Part shown: one piece after another, positions 10,333 to 17,100 of the stretch
Layout of the letters: each line of letters opens with the position of its first letter
Numbering within the stretch: position 1 is the stretch's first letter
From: Leptospirales bacterium
GTDB lineage: Bacteria; Spirochaetota; Leptospiria; Leptospirales; Leptonemataceae
DNA: 34,203 nucleotides
Assembly: GCA_016788865.1 (NCBI GenBank)
Contig: JAEUSB010000012.1
Location: 1 to 34,203, forward strand
Reading direction: 5' to 3'
The notes under the pieces: model-generated
The model's database searches: none
What the model was told of the DNA's origin: nothing
What the model saw: only the letters and a program-made list of their open reading frames with translations
Made by a program: the position numbers and the translations under genes

Positions 10333-10351
10333 ACAGACAGTTCTGTATAAT
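10333..10351 (+). promoter_or_regulatory. Second operator-like palindrome overlapping a TATAAT -10 box
   Basis: ACAGA-CAGT-TCTGT (10333-10346) is a perfect inverted repeat whose last base starts a consensus TATAAT (10346-10351). A regulator bound here would cover the -10 region of the plus-strand cluster. The nearest TTGTCA (10318-10323) is 22 bases away, too far for a good -35, so the promoter may need an activator or use a poor -35. The arrangement is conserved in the duplicated copy at 14854-14872. Confidence 0.55.
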
Positions 10352-10479
10352 AGAATTTATTCGATCCGTATCACAGGGTGGAAGCCCTGATCTTTCTCTT
10401 TGCGGATTGGGGGCGGGCTTCAGGTGCACATCTTCTATTCGCTGGCACCGACCTTAAAGTTTCACGGAGGTTCTGAATT

Positions 10480-11319
10480 ATGCGGCAAATTCTGTTTTTC
10501 TCGATCTTGCTCACGCAGGCGGTCAGCTGCCTGGCGGACATTCGCCCCAGAGCTCTGGTGGCTCATTCTCCATCAGCCGCGGAGGCAAAACACGGCCGCG
10601 AACTTCTCAGCGGTGTCGTTAAGCGCTGGGGAGGATCGGATCACTGGAGTTCGGCCGGAGCCATGGTCGCCGAACTCGGGGACCACTGGCCCGCCGGCCC
10701 GGCGCGTATGATGGCCATGCCCTGGCCGCAGAGTGGACAGCCGGTGCGCCTCAGCTGGCAGATTGGGACCGACAATGCGCGACTTGAATTTAGCGGCGGC
10801 GAGCGTGCCGGTGAGATCTGGGGCATTCAGAACTGGGCCACCTACACAATCAAAGATGGTGTGCTCAAATTCAAGGATGATAAGACCATCACATTCTGGC
10901 TGCCCACGATTCAATATTTTATAGAGGCTCCATTCCGCCTCGGCAGCGCGGATGTTTTGTTTTACGCGGGCGAAGGAAAGGCGCGGGGACAAGAGTACGA
11001 TCTAGTTTTTGTAAGTTGGGGGACTGCGGAACCGCAGTCGAGCATCGATCAGTATTTGCTCTGGATCAACAGGGCTACGGGGCAGCTTGATTTCATGCAG
11101 TATACGGTTCGAGATATGTACCCCTTTGTGACCGGGGTCATGCACTATCAAGATTTCAGACCGATTGGATCTTTGACTCTACCCCATCGCCTCACGGCCG
11201 CTAAAGGTCTGGAAACGGATGGCTACGTTCACGAGATGCGGATTGCATCTATCGGATTGGCGCCCATCACAGACCCAAGAGTTTTTGTTCCTGAGCCGTT
11301 GCGAGCCGGAAAAAAATGA
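10480..11319 (+). CDS. Secreted protein of unknown function, first gene of the arsenosugar-type cluster
   Basis: The 279-residue protein has a signal peptide (MRQILFFSILLTQAVSCLA, cleavage expected around residue 19, or a lipoprotein if Cys17 is used). The mature part starts with a helical segment (EAKHGRELLSGVVKRWGG) followed by strands with many Trp residues. The layout (short helix, then curved beta-sheet) recalls LolA/outer-membrane lipoprotein-sorting-like or DUF6503-like periplasmic proteins, but I do not recognise a diagnostic motif. GGAGG lies 9 bases before the ATG. The stop overlaps the next ATG (ATGA). A partly deleted copy exists at 15001-15507. Its position ahead of DUF547, AhpD-like and ArsS suggests a periplasmic role in the same process. 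Confidence 0.75.
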   Translation: MRQILFFSILLTQAVSCLADIRPRALVAHSPSAAEAKHGRELLSGVVKRWGGSDHWSSAGAMVAELGDHWPAGPARMMAMPWPQSGQPVRLSWQIGTDNARLEFSGGERAGEIWGIQNWATYTIKDGVLKFKDDKTITFWLPTIQYFIEAPFRLGSADVLFYAGEGKARGQEYDLVFVSWGTAEPQSSIDQYLLWINRATGQLDFMQYTVRDMYPFVTGVMHYQDFRPIGSLTLPHRLTAAKGLETDGYVHEMRIASIGLAPITDPRVFVPEPLRAGKK

Positions 11320-12149
11320 TCCCCGGAAGTAACCCGCAGCCTGCCCATTACGCACATGTGATTATGGGAGCTTTTCCTTTTGGGCATGCAAGTCGTAGCG
11401 CGGCAATCATTGTTTGCCTGGCGGCAACGTCTCTATCACTCTACGGAGCGCCAAACGACAAATATGGAATGTTGACGGAATTATTGCGCGCGCATGTTCA
11501 CTCCGGTCGCGTGGAATATCGTGCTTTAAAAGTAGATTCACGTCTGGAATCTGTGGTTCGGCAATTCTCCGAGGCAAAGCCGGAGCTGCTGGCGACACGC
11601 GGAGAGCAGATGGCATTCTGGATAAATGCATACAACGTTTTTACCTTGAAGCTGATTGCAGATCACTATCCGATCAGCAGCATCAACGAGCTACACTCTG
11701 CTCCCGGGCTGGTCATAGCGACGGTGTTCGGGCGCACTGTGTGGGACGGGTATCAGTTTTCCATTGGCGGTAAAGCGTACACACTGAACTGGATCGAGCA
11801 TGAGATTCTGCGCGAAAGGTATAAAGATTTCAGGATTCACGGTGCCATCAATTGCGCCTCCAGGAGCTGCCCGCCCTTGAGGTCTGAAGCTTTTGAACCA
11901 ACTAGTCTGGACCGTCAACTCGATGATCAGATGCGGGCTTTTCTGACTTCTTCCTTTCACAACCGCTACGATGCAGGCACGGACACCCTTCAACTCTCCA
12001 AGATCTTTGATTGGTTTCGCGGAGACTTTGAGCGCGCGGGGAAATTGCCGGAGTCAATCAAACCCTACCTGAGCGAAGAGGTCCGTACGCGCATCGGCCC
12101 CGGCACGAAAATCAAGTTCATCGACTATGATTGGTCCCTCAACGATTAA
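11316..12149 (+). CDS. DUF547 domain secreted protein
   Basis: The 277-residue protein has an N-terminal hydrophobic segment (SAAIIVCLAATSLSLYG, about residues 28-44) that looks like a late signal peptide. This leaves doubt whether translation starts at 11316 or at the in-frame ATG 11364. The DUF547 core is clear: QMAFWINAYNVFTLKLI, HGAINCASRSCPPLR and KIFDWFRGDF, with conserved Trp, Asn, His and Cys residues. The biochemical role of DUF547 is not established; it is frequently found beside the radical SAM ArsS family. The 4-base overlap with the upstream gene supports the early start through translational coupling. Confidence 0.85.
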   Translation: MIPGSNPQPAHYAHVIMGAFPFGHASRSAAIIVCLAATSLSLYGAPNDKYGMLTELLRAHVHSGRVEYRALKVDSRLESVVRQFSEAKPELLATRGEQMAFWINAYNVFTLKLIADHYPISSINELHSAPGLVIATVFGRTVWDGYQFSIGGKAYTLNWIEHEILRERYKDFRIHGAINCASRSCPPLRSEAFEPTSLDRQLDDQMRAFLTSSFHNRYDAGTDTLQLSKIFDWFRGDFERAGKLPESIKPYLSEEVRTRIGPGTKIKFIDYDWSLND

Positions 12150-12153
12150 GGCC

Positions 12154-12504
12154 ATGAAAAACTCAGACCAGAACGATTCTTATTACAAACCCGAAGATCT
12201 GCAGAGGTTCGGAAAAATCAGCGAGTTCCAGCCCGAACTGGGCAAAGCGTTCTTTTCTTACTATGATAAAGTGTTCGAGCCAGGGGCCCTTTCTAAACGG
12301 GAGAAATCTTTAATCGCGCTGGCGGTTGCGCACGCAGTGCAATGCCCGTACTGTATTGACGCTTACACCGTCGGCTGCCTCGAACACGGCGCTGATGAGA
12401 CGCAGATGATGGAGGCTGTGCACGTCGCCGCAGCCATTCGTGGCGGCGCGACCCTTGTGCATGGAGTCCAGATGATGAATAAGATCAAACAGGTGGGCAT
12501 GTAG
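12154..12504 (+). CDS. Arsenosugar-associated AhpD/carboxymuconolactone decarboxylase-like protein
   Basis: The 116-residue, all-helical protein carries the AhpD-type redox motif CPYC (Cys64/Cys67) in HAVQCPYCIDAYTVGCLEHG, followed by the HVAAAIRGGATLVHG helix. This small family is the usual direct neighbour of ArsS and is annotated as arsenosugar biosynthesis-associated peroxidase-like (TIGR04169 type). Its exact reaction is unknown; the CxxC suggests thiol redox chemistry, for example keeping arsenic intermediates reduced, which is inference. The ATG at 12154 follows the DUF547 stop by four bases, and the stop is one base before the arsS ATG. Confidence 0.85.
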   Translation: MKNSDQNDSYYKPEDLQRFGKISEFQPELGKAFFSYYDKVFEPGALSKREKSLIALAVAHAVQCPYCIDAYTVGCLEHGADETQMMEAVHVAAAIRGGATLVHGVQMMNKIKQVGM

Positions 12505-12505
12505 T

Positions 12506-13543
12506 ATGGGCCGGACACAATCATTGATGCGGGAAGGGCACGTCCTGGCAGGGGCTCCGAGTCAGCGATTGGCGCTCGAGTCGGATGCGCTTCCGTCTTT
12601 TGATGCGAAGCTTGCGCAAGCGGATATGTATCCCCTGCGAGCGGGCGTCGTCGATATTCTGCAGATCAATGTGGGCAAAGTCTGCAATCAAACGTGCGCG
12701 CACTGCCACGTGGACGCAGCGCCCGATAGAAAGGAAAGCATGTCGCGGGAGATCTTTGAGCAATGTCTTTACGTGATCGCCGCGAACGATATTCCGATCA
12801 TCGATATCACCGGCGGTGCTCCAGAATTAAATCCACATTTTCGCTGGTTTGTCGAATCAGTCTCCGCGCTCGGTCGGAGAATCATGGTCCGATGCAATCT
12901 CACGATCATTGTATCAAATCCGAAATACCACGATTTACCGTCCTTCTATGCCAGGCACAATGTTGAGGTTGTTGCGTCTCTGCCCTTCTACTCGGCATCG
13001 CGAACGGACGCCCAGAGAGGGGAAGGAGTTTACGAGGCGTCGATTCGGGCGCTTGCGCTACTAAACGATGTTGGTTATGGCAAACCGGATTCCGGCCGCC
13101 TGTTGAATCTTGTGTACAATCCCGCGGGAGCATTTCTTCCTGCCGATCAGGCCGGGCTCGAAGCGCAATTCAAACGGGAACTCAGAGCGAAGCATTCTGT
13201 GGAATTCAATCAGCTCTTTTGCATCGCAAACATGCCGATCAGCCGTTACCTTGAGTATCTCATTCGTACGGGGAACTACGAGTCTTACATGCGGCGCCTG
13301 GTCGAGGCTTTCAATCCTGCTGCTGTCGCCGGCGTAATGTGCCGCAATACCCTTTCCGTGGCGTGGGACGGGCGTTTGTTCGACTGCGACTTCAATCAGA
13401 TGCTCGAAATGTCGCCTAACGGTCCCTCGCATATTAAGGATTTTGATTCAGATCGATTGCGAGGGCGAGAGATTGCAACAGGGCGACATTGCTTTGGATG
13501 CACGGCAGGTTCAGGCTCAAGCTGCGGCGGCGCGACAGTATGA
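12506..13543 (+). CDS. arsS: Arsenosugar biosynthesis radical SAM protein ArsS
   Basis: The 345-residue radical SAM enzyme has the cluster motif VCNQTCAHCHVD (Cys60, Cys64, Cys67), the glycine-rich ITGGAPELNPHF strand (GGE-like SAM-binding motif) and a C-terminal SPASM-like region with MCRNTLSVAWDGRLFDCDFNQ. The tail CFGCTAGSGSSCGG (Cys329, Cys332, Cys340) is characteristic of the ArsS/TIGR04167 family; in selenium users one of these positions can be selenocysteine. Known members convert dimethylarsinous species to 5'-deoxy-5'-dimethylarsinoyladenosine, the arsenosugar precursor. AGGTGG precedes the ATG at 12506. The gene overlaps pit by four bases. Its last about 125 bases are duplicated at 15383-15507. 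Confidence 0.92.
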   Translation: MGRTQSLMREGHVLAGAPSQRLALESDALPSFDAKLAQADMYPLRAGVVDILQINVGKVCNQTCAHCHVDAAPDRKESMSREIFEQCLYVIAANDIPIIDITGGAPELNPHFRWFVESVSALGRRIMVRCNLTIIVSNPKYHDLPSFYARHNVEVVASLPFYSASRTDAQRGEGVYEASIRALALLNDVGYGKPDSGRLLNLVYNPAGAFLPADQAGLEAQFKRELRAKHSVEFNQLFCIANMPISRYLEYLIRTGNYESYMRRLVEAFNPAAVAGVMCRNTLSVAWDGRLFDCDFNQMLEMSPNGPSHIKDFDSDRLRGREIATGRHCFGCTAGSGSSCGGATV

Positions 13544-13560
13544 GCTGGCTTTTGTTTGCA
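13419..13560 (+). repeat. Duplicated segment, copy 1 (arsS 3' end plus start of pit)
   Basis: This stretch matches 15383-15524 at a constant offset of 1964 bases, from ACGGTCCCTCGCAT through the arsS stop codon and the first 7 codons of pit (GAGCTGGCT...TTTGCA). Mismatches are few. It marks two of the breakpoints of the decayed second copy. Confidence 0.9.
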
Positions 13561-14646
13561 GCTGCTCTGTTTCTCGCATATTCCAACGGAGCCAATGACA
13601 ACTTCAAGGGTGTAGCCACTCTCTTTGGCACAGGGACTGCGAATTACAAACGATCGCTAACTGTGGCGACGTTGAGTACGCTGGCCGGCTCGATTTGCAG
13701 CATTTTCCTTGCCGCCGAGTTGGTGAAGAATTTCTCCGGTAGGGGACTTATTCCAGACGCGCTTTTATCGACGCACACCTTCACTGCGGTAGCGGTGGGC
13801 GCGGCGCTGACGGTCATGCTTGCAACCCGTATCGGCATGCCTGTTTCCACAACGCATGGCCTTGTTGGTGGACTCGTCGGAGCCGGACTGAGCGCCGGCG
13901 TTAGCCTTAACCTCGCAAAACTTGGAGGTACCTTTGTTCTTCCGTTAATCGCGAGTCCGCTCATTGCGGCATGCATCAGCCTCGCTGTCTTTTCGATCGT
14001 CACCTATCTGAAGCGTGATCGGCGCATTCCCGACGATCCTTGCATTTGCACGGAGGCAGACTGGATGGCTTCTCCCATAAATGCCGACGCGGCGGTTGCA
14101 GCGGAGCACGGAACCCGTTTGCGTACCGGGGCCCGGGCGCAATGCGAATCCGCAGGTGCGCAGGTTGTGGCCACGATCTCATTACCTGGTGTAGTGGATG
14201 CCCTGCATTATTTCAGCGCCGGTGCCGTGAGTTTTGCTCGGGGGTTGAATGACACACCGAAGATTGCCGGTCTTATTCTACTGAGCCAGGGATTGCCGAT
14301 ACGCTATGGGATGCTGCTACTTGCATTGAGTATTGCCATTGGCGGGGCGTTGAACGCAAGGCGCGTCGCAGAAACAATGAGCAAGAAAATCACCACGCTT
14401 ACTCGCGTACAGGGGCTGTCCGCAAATCTAGTTACCGCTCTCCTGGTCGGGACTGCGAGTTGGAACGGTCTTCCCGTATCAACGACCCACGTATCCGTTG
14501 GATCGATATTCGGAATGGGCGTTGCAACAAAGAGTGCGAATCCGAAGGTCATCAGTGAGATCTTGTTGTCGTGGGTGCTGACGCTCCCCCTTGCTGCGGC
14601 GGTGACTGGATTAGTATATTTCGTCCTGGGGCACATCACACAATGA
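13540..14646 (+). CDS. pit: PiT family inorganic phosphate transporter (possible arsenate entry)
   Basis: The 368-residue membrane protein has two inverted halves typical of PiT/PHO4 carriers. The first contains LAYSNGANDNFKGVATLFGTG and GMPVSTTHGLVGGLVG; the second contains FARGLNDTPKIAGLILL and GLPVSTTHVSVGSIFGMG. The paired GANDN/GLNDTPK and P-V-STTH motifs are the family signature. A hydrophilic central loop (about residues 160-205) has a CICTEAD segment with two Cys. PiT carriers symport phosphate and usually also admit arsenate. Translational coupling to arsS (ATGA at 13540) suggests a link with arsenic or phosphate supply, which is inference. I chose ATG 13540 because of that overlap and because the first helix starts there. 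Confidence 0.9.
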   Translation: MSWLLFAAALFLAYSNGANDNFKGVATLFGTGTANYKRSLTVATLSTLAGSICSIFLAAELVKNFSGRGLIPDALLSTHTFTAVAVGAALTVMLATRIGMPVSTTHGLVGGLVGAGLSAGVSLNLAKLGGTFVLPLIASPLIAACISLAVFSIVTYLKRDRRIPDDPCICTEADWMASPINADAAVAAEHGTRLRTGARAQCESAGAQVVATISLPGVVDALHYFSAGAVSFARGLNDTPKIAGLILLSQGLPIRYGMLLLALSIAIGGALNARRVAETMSKKITTLTRVQGLSANLVTALLVGTASWNGLPVSTTHVSVGSIFGMGVATKSANPKVISEILLSWVLTLPLAAAVTGLVYFVLGHITQ

Positions 14647-14679
14647 CGATAGGCGCCCTTGCTGCGACCTCGAAGAACT

Positions 14680-14791
14680 GAAAATGCGTCTGGCTCAGTG
14701 ATTTCCGCCCCGATCCTAAACGCTCACGCCCGGTTCTGGCTCGTCCAGCACGGCGGGGATTCTGCTCTTTCAGACGCCTGGATCAAAACGA
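14680..14791. repeat. 112-base repeat, copy of 18451-18562 (junction of tandem duplication)
   Basis: The sequence from GAAAATGCGTCTGGCTCAGTG to CCTGGATCAAAACGA matches 18451-18562 along its whole length with scattered substitutions and balanced one-base gaps. In the other copy this includes the last six codons of a sigma-factor gene on the minus strand (RFDPGV, stop). Here it ends abruptly at 14791 and continues as the copy of 10271 onward. Together with the flanking 30 bases after pit, this is the largest gene-free stretch in the window (14647-15000), and it holds only this junction and the copied promoter. Confidence 0.9.
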
Positions 14792-14829
14792 TTGCGGGTC
14801 GTCGTCCCACATGTGCATTGAAAATATTT

Positions 14830-14872
14830 TTTGACAGCTTGTCAAAGAAAAGGACAGACAGTTCTGTATAAT
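14830..14872 (+). promoter_or_regulatory. Duplicated promoter/operator region
   Basis: TTTGACA-GCT-TGTCAAA (14830-14846) is a perfect 7-base-arm palindrome. It is followed by GACAGACAGTTCTG and a TATAAT (14867-14872), the same layout as at 10309-10351. The AAGGAGG at 14985-14991 before ATG 15001 is stronger than in the original. Both control elements survived although most of the genes they served were lost, so this copy may now drive the transferase genes at 15541-18420. Confidence 0.55.
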
Positions 14873-15000
14873 AGAATTTATTCGACTCGTATCATTGGGC
14901 GAAAGCCCGGATCTTTCTCTTTGGGGATTGGCGGCGGGCTTCAGGTGCACATCTTCTATTCGCTCGCCCGGACCCTACAGTTTCAAGGAGGTTCTGAATT

Positions 15001-15507
15001 ATGCGGCAACTTCTCTTTTTCTCGATCTTGCTCACGCAGGCGGTCAGTTGCCTGGCGGACATTCGTCCCAAAGCTCATTCTCCATCGGCCGCGGAGTCAA
15101 AACACGGCCGCGAACTTCTCGGCGGTGTCGTTAAGCGCTGGGGAGGATTGGATCAAAAATTCAAGGATGATAGGACCATCCCATTCTCTGGATCAACAGG
15201 GCTACGAGATATGTACCCCTTTGTGACCGGGGTCGTGCACTATCAAGACTTCAGACCGGTTGGATCTTTGACTCTACCACATCGCCTCACGGCCGCTGAA
15301 GGTCTGGAAACGGATGACTGCGTTCACGAGATGCGGATTGCATCTATCGGATGGGCGCCCATCGCAGACCCAAAAGTTTTTGACGGTCCCTCGCATATCA
15401 AGGATTTTGATTCAGATCGATTGCAAGGGCGAGAGATTGCAACACGGCGACATCGCTTTGGATGCACGGCAGGTTCAGGCTCAAGCTGCGGCGGCGCGGC
15501 AGTGTGA
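15001..15507 (+). pseudogene. In-frame chimeric ORF: secreted-protein remnant fused to ArsS C-terminal tail
   Basis: The 168 residues begin with the same signal peptide as the gene at 10480 (MRQLLFFSILLTQAVSCLA). They keep KHGRELLGGVVKRWGG, skip two internal blocks, regain frame at RDMYPFVTGVVHYQDFRP and continue to ADPKVF. They then change directly into the ArsS tail DGPSHIKDFDSDRL, ending in CTAGSGSSCGGAAV. One tail cysteine (ArsS Cys329) has become Arg; the other two remain. Four internal deletions and one fusion leave the frame open throughout, which is unexpected for a random wreck. It is either a lucky remnant or a small secreted Cys-tailed protein. It ends 33 bases before the DUF2064 gene. 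Confidence 0.7.
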
Positions 15508-15540
15508 GCTGGCTGTTGTTTGCACAAGCCGGACGGCCAC

Positions 15541-16197
15541 ATGTCTAACGTTCTCGCCATTTTCATGAAAACGCCCCGTGCGGGTTTGGTAAAGACCAGG
15601 CTGGCGCGCTCCGTCGGCGACCAGGAGGCGGTCGCCGTTTATCGCCAACTGGTGGAGCATCTGTTTCGTCAGGTCTGCTCCCGCGACGCCTCTTACGAGG
15701 TTCAAGTTTTTCTCGGGGAAAAGGACGGCGTAAACGAGGTGCGCGCCTGGCTGAACCTTGAGGCGCCCATTCGCACCCAAAAGGGGAGCGATCTCGGGAC
15801 GCGGATCGCGAACGCATTTCGGGAATTGTTCGCGCTGAAGTACGACAAAGCGGTGATTGTCGGCGTCGACGCTCCGGGGCTTTCGCGCGCTCTGGTCGAG
15901 GCGAGCTTTGCAGCGCTGGAAAAAGCGGATGCGGTGATCGGTCCCGCTCTTGACGGAGGTTATTACCTTCTCGGCCTGAAAAAAATGGATCGCACGCTGT
16001 TTGAGAACATAGACTGGAGCACGTCGCGCGTGCTCGCGCAGACGACCGCCCAGCTGGAACGTCGGAGGATGAGTTACTTTTTTCTGCAAGAGCTGCGCGA
16101 CATAGACACATTGGAGGATCTGCAAATTGAAGGTTTCGGCGATTATTCCTGCGCTCAACGAAGAGGAGTCCATAGCAAGGGTTCTCGGCGCCATTGA
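15541..16197 (+). CDS. DUF2064 transferase, arsenosugar-associated (TIGR04282 type)
   Basis: The 218-residue protein has a nucleotidyltransferase/GT-A-like fold: N-terminal MSNVLAIFMKTPRAGLVKTRL (the family's KxPxxGxVKTRL signature), then AVIVGVDAPGLSRALVEASF, then DAVIGPALDGGYYLLGLKK and the closing DIDTLEDL. The family was named rSAM/selenodomain-associated transferase 1 and usually occurs with ArsS and the TIGR04283 glycosyltransferase, both in this window. I prefer ATG 15541 to the TTG at 15520, which lies in duplicated pit sequence. There is no clear Shine-Dalgarno. The last about 23 residues after DLQ read in a different frame through the start of the next gene, giving an unusual 71-base overlap; an ancestral stop may have been lost. 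Confidence 0.85.
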   Translation: MSNVLAIFMKTPRAGLVKTRLARSVGDQEAVAVYRQLVEHLFRQVCSRDASYEVQVFLGEKDGVNEVRAWLNLEAPIRTQKGSDLGTRIANAFRELFALKYDKAVIVGVDAPGLSRALVEASFAALEKADAVIGPALDGGYYLLGLKKMDRTLFENIDWSTSRVLAQTTAQLERRRMSYFFLQELRDIDTLEDLQIEGFGDYSCAQRRGVHSKGSRRH

Positions 16198-16882
16198 TCG
16201 GAATCTGGTGCAGGAGGTGATTGTTGTGGACAACGGCTCCTCGGACGGCACTGCGGCCGTGGCCGACCGGTGCGGTGCGCGCGTGGTGCGCGAAGAGCGC
16301 CGCGGGTACGGTCGAGCCTGCCTTGCGGGCATGAGGGAGCTGACCAATCCGGATATCGTCGTCTTTTTGGACGGGGACAATTCGGACCACCCTGATCGGA
16401 TTGCGGAACTCATCGAGCCGATTCTGGCAGATCGGGCCGACTTCGTCGTCGGTTCGCGGACCCTGGGCAGTGCTGAGAAGGGCGCTCTGTCCCTTGCCCA
16501 GCGGTGGGGCAACCGTCTCGCTGCCGCCCTGCTGAACCGTCTCTTTCCTGTGAAATTCACGGATCTCGGCCCCTTCCGTGCCGTGCGGTGGGACGTTCTT
16601 CAAAGCCTCGACATGCAAGACAAGAGCTACGGTTGGACCGTGGAAATGCAGATCAAAGCCGCATTTCAGGGGCGTCGCGTTCTGGAGGTTCCCACTCCTT
16701 ACAGAAAAAGACACGCGGGAAAAAGCAAGGTGAGCGGAGATGTCAGGGGCGTCATTCTTGCGAGCACTTACATATTGTTTTATATCGTTGCCGCCGCGTG
16801 GCAGTCGCTTCGGGCCCGGTTCCAGATTCCACCCAGATTCGTCGCCCGCCCGCCCGCTTCGAAGGTTTCGCCGCGACCCTGA
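16127..16882 (+). CDS. Glycosyltransferase family 2 (dolichyl-phosphate mannosyltransferase-like)
   Basis: The 251-residue GT-A enzyme starts from TTG 16127, which gives the canonical KVSAIIPALNEEESI. Following motifs are VIVVDNGSSDGTAAVADRCG, the metal-binding VVFLDGDNSDHPDRI (DxD), FVVGSRTLGS and the acceptor-side TDLGPFRAVRW. The later VEMQIKAAFQGRRVLEVP and PYRKRHAGKSKVSG blocks are typical of polyprenyl-phosphate sugar transferases. A weakly hydrophobic C-terminal segment (about 215-232) may anchor it to the membrane. The likely product is a lipid-linked sugar used by the membrane glycosyltransferase that follows, which is inference. No other start in the overlap preserves the N-terminal strand. 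Confidence 0.85.
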   Translation: MKVSAIIPALNEEESIARVLGAIDRNLVQEVIVVDNGSSDGTAAVADRCGARVVREERRGYGRACLAGMRELTNPDIVVFLDGDNSDHPDRIAELIEPILADRADFVVGSRTLGSAEKGALSLAQRWGNRLAAALLNRLFPVKFTDLGPFRAVRWDVLQSLDMQDKSYGWTVEMQIKAAFQGRRVLEVPTPYRKRHAGKSKVSGDVRGVILASTYILFYIVAAAWQSLRARFQIPPRFVARPPASKVSPRP

Positions 16883-17100
16883 TCTTCCCCCAAAAATCCA
16901 GGACAAGAGCGTGCGCGAGAAAAAGACTATGGTGGTTACGAGAAAAACGGTGTGTGATGAAGAATTCAACATAACACAACGCTACGTCTCCGTCGGGAGA
17001 AAGCCGATTCGCAGCAGGAGAATGAAATCCTAATAGTCTGCGGGGCATTTTCTTGAAACCGCACAGAGCCATAATTTCGCAGGCCCTCTGGAATTTGAAC

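Larger units (their letters stand above)
10271..10642 (+). repeat. Duplicated segment, copy 1 (TetR start, promoter, secreted-protein N-terminus)
   Basis: This stretch is repeated nearly base for base at 14792-15155, including the intergenic palindromes, the TATAAT box, the Shine-Dalgarno and the first about 50 codons of the secreted-protein gene. Differences are scattered substitutions and a 9-base in-frame gap. Smaller matching pieces follow in the same order (about 10866-10896, 11061-11079 and 11112-11290). The left limit at 10271 (TTGCGGGTCGTCGTCCCA) is sharp. Confidence 0.9.
14792..15524 (+). repeat. Decayed second copy of the cluster start, patched from five segments
   Basis: In order it matches 10271-10642, about 10866-10896, about 11061-11079, about 11112-11290 and 13419-13560. 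The missing blocks remove most of the secreted protein, all of DUF547, the AhpD-like gene, most of arsS and nearly all of pit. Identity within segments looks like roughly nine bases in ten by eye. Confidence 0.88.

Noticed and set aside
14647..15540. Insertion sequence or transposon as the cause of the repeats
   Set aside because: No transposase, terminal inverted repeats or target-site duplication is seen; the order of segments is explained better by tandem duplication and deletion.
15563..16972. 469-codon minus-strand open frame opposite DUF2064 and GT2
   Set aside because: It is Arg/Ser/Pro-rich, matches no fold and exactly mirrors two well-supported genes, so it is an antisense shadow despite its length.
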